Source of the DNA: Candidatus Saccharimonadota bacterium
GTDB taxonomy: Bacteria > Patescibacteriota > Saccharimonadia > Saccharimonadales > Saccharimonadaceae
Reading direction: 5' to 3'
DNA: 15,655 nt
NCBI GenBank assembly: GCA_905365145.1
Contig: CAJPIO010000008.1
Location: 1 to 15,655 of the forward strand
Every line of letters starts with the position of its first letter. The first letter of the stretch is position 1. The position numbers and the translations under genes were made by a program. This document shows, in pieces, positions 1 through 7,305 of this stretch. The notes beneath the pieces were generated by a model, which made no database searches, had not been told where the DNA came from, and saw only the letters and a program-made list of their open reading frames with translations.

Positions 1-1
1 T

Positions 2-1789
2 CCAGCTTCTCCGGATGTTAGAACTGCTCCTCCAACCCCAGGTGGCGATGCTGGCACTGGAGGCGAAGGACTGCAACAGATGCTAGCTAGAAAAGATGAA
101 CTACTTAATGAGATATTGGCTTTAGCTATTAACGGTGGTGATCAAGATGAGATAAAAAGACTAGGGTTGGAGCTTGCAGATTTGGTTAAACGCATGACTT
201 CAGGTTCGGAGACCTCAGCGACCAGAAGTGCTCCTCCTCCGGCTCCTCAGCCAACATCAAGAACTAGTACTAGAGGCGCGCGTCAAACCCGACCATCGCC
301 GCAACCAGGCGGTACTCCAGGCGGCCCAGGTAGTCCAGGTACTCCGCCTTCTGCTCCGCCGCAACCAGGCGGCCCAACCGGCCCAGAGCCTGGACGTCCA
401 GCCCCTCCAACCCCAGATCATAATGCTGGCCAGCCTAAAACCCTAGAGCAGGAAGAACGAGAGCTAGAGGAGCGGCTCGCAAAAATTAGAGAAGAGCGAA
501 ACGCTCCGTACGCCGCGAAACTTGATGCATATGCTGAGCTTTTGGCTAAGGAAGAGTCCAAAAGAGCTGACGGCGGCTTCCGCTTTAGTATCATGCATTG
601 GGTCGGCGGGCCTGGCAATAACCGCAAGCGCGAAAGGCGCCGCGAGGCGCTGGATGAGGCCGGTAAAGCCTTGAAAAAGGAAGTCTTGGCCTATTTGCGC
701 CAAAAGGTTGAAACGAAGCGCCAGAAGGGCGAGTATCAGGGTACCGACGACGAGATCGCGCAGCAAATGTCTGACGAGATGTTTGATGAGCAGCGCAGGA
801 TATTCGGCCAGCGATTGCAAGAACGCAAAGACGAGATCCTAAGGAGCGAAAGCGACAAGCTACGCAATCGTATTTTGGCCAAGATTGGCAGCTGGATTGG
901 TATGGAAAAATCTACCAAAAATAGCCTGAAAGCGGCGGCTGTTGGTGTTGGCCACGGCTTGGTCAAGGGCGCAGCTGTTGGCGCGCTGACTGGGCTGTTC
1001 GGCGTGACCTGGCCTATCTCGGTAGGCGTCAGTATAGTTGCTGCGGCAATTGGCGACCGGATGATCAGGCGAGGTATCCGTTTGGATGCTATCAGACAAG
1101 GTCTCGGTGGACAAAACGGTTCGCGCCAGCTGGTGGACGACGATAAGTTCGCCAGGATAAAAGAAAAAGCCGAGGGCAAGAAGCGTAGTCAAGAGTTTAT
1201 GGCTGATAAAATGCTGAAACTTTCTCGCAAGGATAGCTATGCTGCTGGCGATAGGCTCTCGAAAGAGACAAACGAACGCCTCAACAAGCACAAAGTGGCA
1301 CTAGGTATCGGCAGACTCGCCGGCGGTGCTGTCGGCGGTCTGGGCGGCCGCTGGGTCGGCCAGCAGCTCCACGATCATACGCCGGTAGGCCAGGCTGTGG
1401 ATAGCGCTAAAAGAAATGTTCACGAATTTATCCATAGAGAGGATACTGCTGCTGCCGCCGCAGAACGGGAGTACCAAGGTAAAATTGATGAGCTAAACCG
1501 ACGAATAGACGAGCTTAATAATAGGCTTGAACGAGCTGCTGCTGGCAACATTGATAACTCAGGTTCGTTTAGCAACTGGGAGTATCCGTGGGATTGGGCG
1601 GTTGATCAATTTGGCGAAAATAACGCTATATCTAAGTTGTACGAATTAGCCGATGCTGCCGCGCGGGATGGTCACAATATCCAGTGGCATGGCTACGGCG
1701 ATACCCAATGGCTGTCGATAGACGGCAAGAGCGATACGCAGTCAGTCTTGGAGATTTTGAATAAGTACAATTACGGTTTAGCAGCATAA
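2..1789 (+). CDS. Large Pro/Gly-rich, coiled-coil and glycine-zipper protein, function unknown (5' end outside window)
   Basis: Function not recognised. The first ATG in frame is at 80, but the frame is open back to base 2 and encodes the same Pro/Gly/Ala-rich style (APPTPGGDAGTGG), so the true start is very likely upstream of the window. Counting from Met80: residues about 50-118 are a Pro/Gly/Gln-rich linker; about 120-280 are highly charged and helical, with many Glu/Arg/Lys; about 284-330 form a long Gly/Ala-rich hydrophobic stretch with glycine-zipper spacing that could span or insert in a membrane; about 409-430 is a second Gly-rich segment (RLAGGAVGGLGGRWVG); about 460-490 is a short heptad-like coiled coil (KIDELNRRIDELNNRLE); the last 70 residues are Trp/Tyr-rich and may be a small folded domain. 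No signal peptide can be judged because the N-terminus is missing. It stops 38 bases before the next gene on the same strand. The 16-base repeat at 297-312 and 357-372 lies in the linker. Confidence 0.85.
   Translation, partial: PASPDVRTAPPTPGGDAGTGGEGLQQMLARKDELLNEILALAINGGDQDEIKRLGLELADLVKRMTSGSETSATRSAPPPAPQPTSRTSTRGARQTRPSPQPGGTPGGPGSPGTPPSAPPQPGGPTGPEPGRPAPPTPDHNAGQPKTLEQEERELEERLAKIREERNAPYAAKLDAYAELLAKEESKRADGGFRFSIMHWVGGPGNNRKRERRREALDEAGKALKKEVLAYLRQKVETKRQKGEYQGTDDEIAQQMSDEMFDEQRRIFGQRLQERKDEILRSESDKLRNRILAKIGSWIGMEKSTKNSLKAAAVGVGHGLVKGAAVGALTGLFGVTWPISVGVSIVAAAIGDRMIRRGIRLDAIRQGLGGQNGSRQLVDDDKFARIKEKAEGKKRSQEFMADKMLKLSRKDSYAAGDRLSKETNERLNKHKVALGIGRLAGGAVGGLGGRWVGQQLHDHTPVGQAVDSAKRNVHEFIHREDTAAAAAEREYQGKIDELNRRIDELNNRLERAAAGNIDNSGSFSNWEYPWDWAVDQFGENNAISKLYELADAAARDGHNIQWHGYGDTQWLSIDGKSDTQSVLEILNKYNYGLAA
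297..372 (+). repeat. Direct repeat inside the Pro/Gly-rich linker coding region
   Basis: The 16 bases at 297-312 recur exactly at 357-372, a spacing of 60 bases (20 codons), each encoding PQPGG. Between them lie further PGG, PGSPG and PGTPP units. A 13-base match (29-41 and 404-416) links the sequence left of Met80 to the same linker. This pattern fits slippage-prone expansion of an unstructured Pro/Gly spacer. Confidence 0.6.
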
Positions 1790-1827
1790 AATGAGATAAC
1801 AGTAAAACAAAAAGGAAAGGTAAATGA

Positions 1828-2253
1828 ATGTTCAACGTCGATGATAATTTGCTAGCAGCCGCTGGCTACGATGTAGAGAAGCTATCAGAAGAGAAGAAAG
1901 AACAGTATCGCCGCGAGATGTCTAAGGATCTAAACAAGCGTGCGTCCGAGCAGCTGTTGGCACGGTTGTCTAAAGAGGAGGCCTTGGAGTTCGAAGATGT
2001 CAACAGTAACCCAGACCGCACGCGGCGCTGGCTGGCTGAGTTTCACGGCGATTATGCTAGCCGCCAGGATTACCAGGCTATCCGTGAATTGTTCGAAACT
2101 GACGAAGATGCGATGAGTTTCTACGCGTCTGCGCTGTGGATGCGTTATGCTGTGCCAGATTACGGCAAAATCATGCAAGAAGTCATGAATGAATATGTCG
2201 AAGAACTGGCTGATATGCGCCGCGCTGTCAATGAGCAGCTCGGTATTGCGTAG
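1828..2253 (+). CDS. Small acidic DUF5663-like protein, first tandem copy
   Basis: A 141-residue acidic, apparently all-helical cytosolic protein with no signal peptide or membrane segment. It opens with MFNVDDNLLAAAGYD and matches the next gene in layout: an MF-x-x-DD start, a Leu/Gly turn, a Lys/Gln-rich helix, a QLLARLSKEEALEFE block, then an Arg-Arg-Trp-Leu motif. From memory this resembles DUF5663, a family of small proteins seen in Patescibacteria; no function is known to me. The start at 1828 is preceded by AAAGGAAAGG at 1811-1820, a good ribosome-binding site; an ATG four bases earlier (1824) opens only a few codons. It lies 38 bases after the large protein, so the two may be co-transcribed. 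Confidence 0.82.
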   Translation: MFNVDDNLLAAAGYDVEKLSEEKKEQYRREMSKDLNKRASEQLLARLSKEEALEFEDVNSNPDRTRRWLAEFHGDYASRQDYQAIRELFETDEDAMSFYASALWMRYAVPDYGKIMQEVMNEYVEELADMRRAVNEQLGIA

Positions 2254-2274
2254 CAGCACTATAATCGGTATACT
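2246..2274 (+). promoter_or_regulatory. Candidate sigma70-type promoter for the second DUF5663-like gene
   Basis: TTGCGT (2246-2251), 17-base spacer, TATACT (2269-2274). A second perfect TATAAT at 2260-2265 has no good -35. Transcription would start near 2281, giving a leader of about 19 bases with the purine-rich Shine-Dalgarno GAGGGGGTG just before the ATG at 2300. Confidence 0.45.
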
Positions 2275-2299
2275 AAATGCATAGGCAAGAGGGGGTGAA

Positions 2300-2731
2300 A
2301 TGTTTCAATTAGACGATAAGTTTCTCGAAGAGGTGGGTCTGGGCAGCTTACCAGACGACCAGAAAAAACTGTTTCTCGACCACTTTCGCGAGCAGCTAGA
2401 GCTGCGTGTTGGTTTGCAGCTTAGCGAGGGTTTGAGCGATATGCAGCTAGCGGAGTTTGAGAGTTTTATGGATCGCGATATGGTGCGGGTGACGTCCTGG
2501 CTGGACGCTAACGCGCCGGATTTCGAAAATGATCAGATTTATGTACAATTGAAAGCCAATGCGCCGGCTAATGTGCCGCAAAATGCGATATTAGCAGAGT
2601 ACGCATCGCTGAAGTGGTTGGGCCAGCATCGTCCGAACTATCGCGAGGTGGTGATGCAAACGGTCAAGGCTCTCAAGGAAGAAGTTATCGCCAACCGCGA
2701 TATGATTCTTCTAGGCGACGCGGGAGCATAG
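2300..2731 (+). CDS. Small acidic DUF5663-like protein, second tandem copy
   Basis: A 143-residue acidic helical protein, MFQLDDKFLEEVGLGSLPDD at its N-terminus, followed by LELRVGLQLSEGLSDMQLAEFE. This is the form I associate with DUF5663 in Patescibacteria; function unknown. It aligns along its length with the preceding 141-residue protein (shared MF-x-x-DD, R-x3-QL-x3-LS, EFE, R-x2-x-WL and a C-terminal VM-x2-V-x3 helix), so the pair arose by tandem duplication and then diverged strongly. A strong Shine-Dalgarno (GAGGGGGTG, about 5 bases before the ATG) and its own candidate promoter suggest it is expressed separately and well. It converges with fmt, leaving 63 bases between the two stops in which I see no clear terminator hairpin. 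Confidence 0.85.
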   Translation: MFQLDDKFLEEVGLGSLPDDQKKLFLDHFREQLELRVGLQLSEGLSDMQLAEFESFMDRDMVRVTSWLDANAPDFENDQIYVQLKANAPANVPQNAILAEYASLKWLGQHRPNYREVVMQTVKALKEEVIANRDMILLGDAGA

Positions 2732-2794
2732 GTTACGGCCGCGGTTGGGATTTAGGTTCTTGCGATTGCAATTGTCGTGGGTTGACGGTTGCGA

Positions 2795-3712
2795 CTATCT
2801 TTGTAGCGGGTAGCCGCGCAAGAAAGCGTCGGCACTGATAGTTTTGCCGCTCGGGGCGATTAGCTCGTCAATTGCTAGGTAGGTGTCGTCGGCGCATTTG
2901 ATGTCAAGCGGTGTTTCTGGAGTAGAGACGGCGCGGGTTTTGGTGATAATCAGGTCATATTGGTGGACTTTTAGGCGCGAACGCGGATAAGTCAGGTGGG
3001 CGCGAATTTTGGCTTCCGCTTGGTTTGCGGTTAGCTGTTGCGGATCGAGGCGGCTGTCGTTTTTGCTGAGCAGCGAGCAATAGGTGGCGCAGCTATTGTC
3101 TTGCGGTATTGGCTGTAGTATACCGTTTATGATGTCAGGTAACTTCTGCGTTAATAATTGCGCACCGAGCTGGCCGAGAGCCTGATAGAGCTCGGGTTGG
3201 GTCTCGGTAAAGTCTAGCGGGTAAGTTTCTTGGTAGTATATCGGGCCGGCATCCATCGCTTGCTCTAACTGCATGATGGTTACACCGGTTATTTTATCTC
3301 TGTTAGCGATAGCTGATTCGATGGGCGACGGGCCGCGGTATTTTGGCAGCAGCGACGGATGAACGTTGATGATACCAGGCTGAAACAGGTCGATGATTGT
3401 TTGCGGGATAATCTTGCCGTAGCTAACCAAGACGCCAGTTGGCTGTGACGTAATATTTTTTATATCATTTATGATATCTTTTAGCCGGTTTGGCTGCCAG
3501 ACTGGAATGTGGTGCTGGCTAGCGAATTGTTTGACGGCAGGCTGGATAAGCTTGTTGCTGCGGCCGCGGCGGGAGTCTGGCTTGGTGATGACGGCCGCGA
3601 TATTAAAACCAGCTTCAACGAGCGCGCGCAGGCTATACAAGCTAAAGTCTTCGGTGCCGAAGAATACTATCGGCTGGCGGCTAATCCCAGAGGTCGGCGT
3701 TGTCTTTGACAT
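2795..3712 (-). CDS. fmt: Methionyl-tRNA formyltransferase
   Basis: Transfers the formyl group from 10-formyl-tetrahydrofolate to Met on initiator tRNA in the cytosol. The N-terminal Rossmann-type domain starts with IVFFGTEDFS (residues 15-24). The family signature INVHPSLLPKYRG gives Asn116 and His118, and MDAGPI gives Asp154; the 36-residue spacing from His to Asp equals that of E. coli Fmt (His108, Asp144), so the catalytic triad is intact. The C-terminal 100 residues fit the small tRNA-binding OB-like domain. At 305 residues it is normal in length, with about 11 extra residues before the usual start. The ATG at 3712 lies inside def, giving a 32-base overlap, so translation is probably coupled. 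It is last in the priA-def-fmt operon. Confidence 0.95.
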   Translation of the reverse strand: MSKTTPTSGISRQPIVFFGTEDFSLYSLRALVEAGFNIAAVITKPDSRRGRSNKLIQPAVKQFASQHHIPVWQPNRLKDIINDIKNITSQPTGVLVSYGKIIPQTIIDLFQPGIINVHPSLLPKYRGPSPIESAIANRDKITGVTIMQLEQAMDAGPIYYQETYPLDFTETQPELYQALGQLGAQLLTQKLPDIINGILQPIPQDNSCATYCSLLSKNDSRLDPQQLTANQAEAKIRAHLTYPRSRLKVHQYDLIITKTRAVSTPETPLDIKCADDTYLAIDELIAPSGKTISADAFLRGYPLQR

Positions 3713-4256
3713 ATCTTTCGTAGTCGAGCGGATCGAGCTCGCCCTCGTCGTTTAAGCGGTAAAAAGCCTGGTGATCGTCGCGAATGTGGTCGACGAAAAC
3801 GATGCCGTTGCAGTGGTCGATTTCGTGCTGCAAGACGCGTGCTAGAAAGCCGTTGGCCTTGATGCGGATTTCGTCGCCGTCGATATTGATGGCTTTAATG
3901 CGGATTTTGCTGTAGCGGGGGACTTTACCGTAAAAATCCTTGACGCTGAGGCAGCCTTCGTAATCGTAGGTGATTTCGCCTTCGTATTTGACGATTTCTG
4001 GATTGATTAGCGGGATAAATTCTTGGTTGTCTTTGTCTTCGAAATCGGCGCGAACGATGACAACGCGCTCGAGGCGGTCGATTTGCACGGCGGCCAGGGC
4101 AGCGCTAATTTCGTGCGGCCGGGAATTCTCCCAGTCGATACTGGCGTCAGTCATATCTTTGATGAGCTGGCGGGTTTCGTCAGAGACGACATGAACTCGC
4201 TGCGATTTCTGGCGCAGGTGCGGATTTGGCAGGGTAATGATAGCTTCTTTCTTCAC
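3681..4256 (-). CDS. def: Peptide deformylase with altered motif I
   Basis: Removes the N-formyl group from nascent proteins, using a metal held by one Cys and two His. Motif II EGCLS (Cys102) and motif III HEIDH (His144, Glu145, His148) are intact. Motif I, normally GxGLAAxQ, reads SAALAAVQ (residues 51-58): the catalytic Gln58 is kept but both glycines are replaced by Ser51 and Ala53. The long acidic C-terminal tail after residue 155 goes beyond the minimal fold. Length is 191 residues. The start codon is GTG at 4256, chosen because MKKEAIITLPNPHLR fits a deformylase N-terminus; no Shine-Dalgarno is visible, and a TATAAT lies only 8 bases before it, so leaderless translation from an internal promoter is likely in addition to priA read-through. 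It begins 9 bases after the priA stop. Confidence 0.93.
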   Translation of the reverse strand: MKKEAIITLPNPHLRQKSQRVHVVSDETRQLIKDMTDASIDWENSRPHEISAALAAVQIDRLERVVIVRADFEDKDNQEFIPLINPEIVKYEGEITYDYEGCLSVKDFYGKVPRYSKIRIKAINIDGDEIRIKANGFLARVLQHEIDHCNGIVFVDHIRDDHQAFYRLNDEGELDPLDYERYVKDNADLWD

Positions 4257-4264
4257 AACTTTAT

Positions 4265-4294
4265 ATTATAACAGATTTGCCGGATCGATGTCGT
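4265..4294 (-). promoter_or_regulatory. Internal extended -10 promoter for def, probably leaderless
   Basis: On the minus strand: ACGACA (4294-4289), 18-base spacer, and TGT-TATAAT (-10 at 4270-4265), an extended -10. The hexamer overlaps the priA stop codon. Only 8 bases separate it from the GTG start of def, so transcription should begin within about two bases of that codon. Confidence 0.5.
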
Positions 4295-6206
4295 ATTGCC
4301 AGTGTGTTCGGGGTAATTGGCTGGCGATGGCGAGCAGTTTGGCGCGGTTAGTTGACTTGACGACGATTTGCCAGCGGTAGGTGTCGCGGACTCGCTCGTA
4401 GAAGGCTGGCGTCGGCCCGAAAATAATAATATCAGGATATTCGCTGCGTAATTGAGCGGCGAATTTTTGGGCGTTGCGAATGGCGGTGGCTTCGGTTTTG
4501 TAAATGCAGGTTAATTTGAGGAGGTAAACAAACGGCGGAAAAATGCCGCGGCGGCGTTCAGCTAATTCGCTGGCGTAGAAGCTGGCATAATCCTGGCGGA
4601 TGCCTTGGACAATGGTTGGGTTTTGCGGCTGATAAGTTTGAACGATAATTGATGTTGGCTGATCATTCCGTCCAACTCGGCCGATAACTTGGGCTAACAG
4701 CTGAAAGGTGCGTTCGCGAGTGGTAAAGTCGGGTAGAGCCAGACCAGCATCAGCCTGAATGATACCGACAGACGCCAGGCGGGGCAGGTCGAGGCCTTTG
4801 GCTACAACTTGGGTACCAATGATGATATCGATATGTCCGTCGTAGAGTTCTTGATAGCGCTGATTGAGGCTATTTTTGCTGGTAATGTCGCCGTCGAAGC
4901 GGGCGATGGCGGCTTGCGGGAAGAGCTTTTGCAGCTCGCTCTCAATCAGTTTGGTGCCGATGCCCTTGTGGACAATATCGGTGCTGCCGCAATCAGGGCA
5001 GACGGTGGGCACGCGTTCGCGGTATCCGCAAATGTGGCAAATTAGCGCGTGCTGGTCGGCGTGCAAAGTCATTGGAATAAAGCAGCGCGGGCATAAAGCG
5101 CTCCAGCCGCAATTCTGACAAAGAGTGGTGCTGGCGGTGCCGCGGCGATTGTGGTAAATTAACGTTTGTTTGTTGTTTTCGAGATTTTGGTTGATAGTAT
5201 TTATTAATAAGTCGGATAAAAAACGGTGGCGCAAAAAGGTATTTTTCGATGTCATATCTACAACGTTTATAGAGGGAGTGATGATGTTTGGGTTGGCACG
5301 GGCTGGTAAATTGATGATGGGCCGGCCAGTTTTGGCAGCAAGGTAATATTCGCTGACCAGCGGCGTGGCTGAGCCTTGTACTACAGTGGCATGGTGATAC
5401 CGGGCTAGAATAGCGGCTGTCCGCAAGGCAGAGTAGCGCGGTGTTTGGTCTTGTTTGAGCGCTGGTTCGTGAGCTTCGTCGATAATAATCGCGCCGATGT
5501 TGTTAAATGGCATAAACAAGGCTGAGCGTGGCCCGATAACGACATTTGGCTGGGTAGCATTGAGTGCTTGCAGCCAAGCGTGGTGGCGCTGGGCTTCGGT
5601 TTGTTGCGAATGCGTGGTGATGAGGTTAGGAAAAGAGTGCTGAAATTCGGCGATTAGCTGGGCGGTTAAAGCAATCTCTGGAACAATTACGATGACAGAT
5701 TTGCCAGTAGCGATTAGTCTTTTGGCGTATTCAATGTAGACGGCGGTTTTGCCGCTGCCAGTGACGCCGTGCAGAATAACGGTGCCGCTTTTGGCGTTTA
5801 GTAGGCTGTCAATGGCGGCTAACTGGTCTTTGTTGAGTACAAAATGTGTTCTATCTCTTCGTGTTGTTGCAGTGCTGTTTGGGCTTAGAGTGCGGCGTTT
5901 CTTGGTGAGGCCGCTTGGCAAGATGGTTTGTAAAACTAATGCCAGATGAGCGATGTAGTAATTACTCATCCATTGTGCAGTTTGCAACAACGGACGCGGT
6001 AACGGGGGTAGATCGAGGATTGTTGTAATTTCTTTAGTAGCAAAATCAGGTTTAGTTGTTTTTTTTACAACTATACCGGTGAGCAATTGCTGACCGATTG
6101 ATATAATGACAACAGCGCCGATAGCCAGAGGTTGCTGGCTGCTGTAAGTGAATACGCAAGCGTCGGCTTTAACGATTTTGGTGGGCGCTACTTCATAATA
6201 ATGCAT
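4266..6206 (-). CDS. priA: Primosomal protein N' (PriA), replication restart helicase
   Basis: A superfamily 2 DNA helicase that recognises stalled forks and starts replisome reloading. From the N-terminus: a DNA-binding region (1-110); Walker A GVTGSGKT (147-154); DEAH box IIDEAH with Asp243-His246; motif III GSATP; a zinc-binding insertion with eight cysteines in four CxxC pairs (363/366, 372/375, 390/393, 403/406); then helicase motifs V and VI (GTQVVAKGLD, QVIGRVGR). All key elements are present. At 646 residues it is shorter than E. coli PriA (about 730), mainly in the N-terminal part. The ATG at 6206 is only 6 bases after a perfect TATAAT, so the mRNA should be leaderless. It is first gene of a minus-strand operon with def and fmt and divergent from the phosphoribosyltransferase-like gene. 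Confidence 0.96.
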   Translation of the reverse strand: MHYYEVAPTKIVKADACVFTYSSQQPLAIGAVVIISIGQQLLTGIVVKKTTKPDFATKEITTILDLPPLPRPLLQTAQWMSNYYIAHLALVLQTILPSGLTKKRRTLSPNSTATTRRDRTHFVLNKDQLAAIDSLLNAKSGTVILHGVTGSGKTAVYIEYAKRLIATGKSVIVIVPEIALTAQLIAEFQHSFPNLITTHSQQTEAQRHHAWLQALNATQPNVVIGPRSALFMPFNNIGAIIIDEAHEPALKQDQTPRYSALRTAAILARYHHATVVQGSATPLVSEYYLAAKTGRPIINLPARANPNIITPSINVVDMTSKNTFLRHRFLSDLLINTINQNLENNKQTLIYHNRRGTASTTLCQNCGWSALCPRCFIPMTLHADQHALICHICGYRERVPTVCPDCGSTDIVHKGIGTKLIESELQKLFPQAAIARFDGDITSKNSLNQRYQELYDGHIDIIIGTQVVAKGLDLPRLASVGIIQADAGLALPDFTTRERTFQLLAQVIGRVGRNDQPTSIIVQTYQPQNPTIVQGIRQDYASFYASELAERRRGIFPPFVYLLKLTCIYKTEATAIRNAQKFAAQLRSEYPDIIIFGPTPAFYERVRDTYRWQIVVKSTNRAKLLAIASQLPRTHWQYDIDPANLL

Positions 6207-6212
6207 CGCCTA

Positions 6213-6240
6213 ATTATACCTTGTCTACGACAATTTAACA
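6213..6240 (-). promoter_or_regulatory. priA promoter, probably leaderless
   Basis: Perfect TATAAT on the minus strand (6218-6213), 6 bases from the ATG at 6206. The -35 is weak (TGTTAA at 6240-6235, 16-base spacing). The expected start point, 7 bases past the -10, falls on the A of the ATG. It interleaves with the plus-strand promoter at 6221-6249. Confidence 0.55.
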
Positions 6241-6249
6241 CGCTACTAT
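6221..6249 (+). promoter_or_regulatory. Promoter of the phosphoribosyltransferase-like gene, probably leaderless
   Basis: TTGTCT (6221-6226), exactly 17 bases, TACTAT (6244-6249), then 6 bases to the ATG at 6256. The expected start point coincides with that ATG, and no Shine-Dalgarno could fit. The elements overlap the divergent priA promoter, so the two should compete for RNA polymerase. Confidence 0.5.
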
Positions 6250-6255
6250 AAGCAT

Positions 6256-6912
6256 ATGTATTTCGAGAGTAGATCGCAAGCAGGAAAGATTTTGGCTGAT
6301 CAATTGGTAGCCAAATATCGCTACGAAAACTGCGCTGTGGTAGCGCTAAGCAACGGCGGCGTAGTGGTGGGCGAGCAAATTGCGGCACAACTGCACTGCG
6401 TGTTGATGTTGTTGGTATCGCAGGATATCGAGATACCAGGCGAAGGAATGAATTTTGGAGCGGTGTCGCAAACTGGCGATTTCACATATAATGATGAATT
6501 TTCGGCAGGCGAGATTGATGAGTATACGAGCGAATTTCATGGCTATTTGGCCGAGAAGAGACGCGAAACATATAGTAGTCTCAATCGCTTGATCGGCGAT
6601 GGCGGTACAGTCGATAAAGACATGCTGAAAGATCGCGTGGTGGTGCTGGTATCGGATGGCTTTGCTAATACTGCTAGCGTTGGAGTGGCTTTAGACTTCT
6701 TGAAGCCGATTAGGATTCTGAGGTTGGTGGTAGCATCGCCAGTGGCGTCGGTGGCAGTGGTTGATCGGCTGCACATTACTGCTGATGAGCTACATTTGCT
6801 GGACGTTAAAGAGAATTTCTTGGGAGTTGATCATTATTATGAAGATAACAATGTGCCAACACTACAGCAATCAATTGATAAGATTAGCCAAATCATATTG
6901 AATTGGCGATAA
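6256..6912 (+). CDS. Phosphoribosyltransferase-fold protein (COG1926-like) with degenerate PRPP loop
   Basis: The layout fits the COG1926 type of predicted phosphoribosyltransferase: an opening FESRSQAGKILADQL (family pattern F-x-[DS]R-x2-AG-x2-LA), a hydrophobic strand with LSNGGVVVGEQIA (usually LPRGGVPVA), a region MNFGAVSQTGDF with the family's G-A(I/V) turn, and a C-terminal YYEDNNVPT near residue 195. The PRPP-binding loop is altered: where the family has VDDGLATGAT, residues 132-141 read VSDGFANTAS, losing the first acidic residue and the TGAT that binds the phosphates. It may therefore not bind PRPP, or may have taken another role such as sensing. Length 218 is typical. It stands alone, divergent from priA, with its own promoter; the next gene on the strand also has its own promoter. 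Confidence 0.8.
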   Translation: MYFESRSQAGKILADQLVAKYRYENCAVVALSNGGVVVGEQIAAQLHCVLMLLVSQDIEIPGEGMNFGAVSQTGDFTYNDEFSAGEIDEYTSEFHGYLAEKRRETYSSLNRLIGDGGTVDKDMLKDRVVVLVSDGFANTASVGVALDFLKPIRILRLVVASPVASVAVVDRLHITADELHLLDVKENFLGVDHYYEDNNVPTLQQSIDKISQIILNWR

Positions 6913-6918
6913 ATGGTC

Positions 6919-6947
6919 TTGAATTGGTTATGAAAAGAATGTAGAAT
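6919..6947 (+). promoter_or_regulatory. Promoter for the winged-helix gene and recJ
   Basis: TTGAAT (6919-6924), 17 bases, TAGAAT (6942-6947). Transcription would start near 6954, leaving a leader of about 40 bases that contains the Shine-Dalgarno AGAAAGGGG (6976-6984), 9 bases before the ATG at 6994. A normal leadered unit, unlike its neighbours. Confidence 0.5.
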
Positions 6948-6993
6948 AAAAAGCAACAGAACAAACTAAACTGGAAGAAAGGGGCTTGGCTAG

Positions 6994-7305
6994 ATGCTTG
7001 ATGTATTCATTACCTCGCGGGTGCGTCGTAAGATAGTTGTCGTCTATGCCAAATATCCAGATTTTCGGACGCATGTCCGCGGTTTAGCCAAGCTGATCAA
7101 GGAAGACCCCGGTAATATCCAGCGCGAATTGCGCCGGCTGGAAAAGGTCGGTTTTTTGCATGCCGAAAAGCAGGGTAATACACGGATTTACTCGACTAAT
7201 AAACAATTCCCGATCTTCAAAGAATTGCAGAGTATTGTAATTAAGTCGCAGCAGCACGCTAATAGCAATCGGCCGAAACGTACAACTTCCGAGATTAGTA
7301 GATGA
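6994..7305 (+). CDS. Small winged helix-turn-helix DNA-binding protein (ArsR-like fold)
   Basis: A 103-residue basic protein. After VFITSRVRRKIVVVYAKYP comes a winged-helix domain: a helix with RGLAKLIKEDPGNIQRELRRLE in which the recognition helix is about residues 43-55, then the wing EKQGNTRIYSTN (about 61-72) and an amphipathic C-terminal helix suited to dimerisation. The tail (residues 85-103) is basic and probably disordered. It has none of the metal-binding cysteines of ArsR-type metal sensors. The same kind of short protein, with SRVRRK and GNxxRELxRLE, is familiar from Patescibacteria, but its target is unknown to me. It shares ATGA with recJ (stop 7303-7305, recJ start 7302), so the two are translationally coupled; it might regulate this operon or act with RecJ. 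Confidence 0.85.
   Translation: MLDVFITSRVRRKIVVVYAKYPDFRTHVRGLAKLIKEDPGNIQRELRRLEKVGFLHAEKQGNTRIYSTNKQFPIFKELQSIVIKSQQHANSNRPKRTTSEISR

Noticed and set aside
418..1291. Several minus-strand open frames opposite the large protein
   Set aside because: They overlap a well-formed plus-strand protein, match no family, and lack ribosome-binding sites; they are antisense shadows of its codon pattern.
2732..2794. Bidirectional terminator between the converging genes
   Set aside because: No stable inverted repeat with a T run can be seen in either direction.
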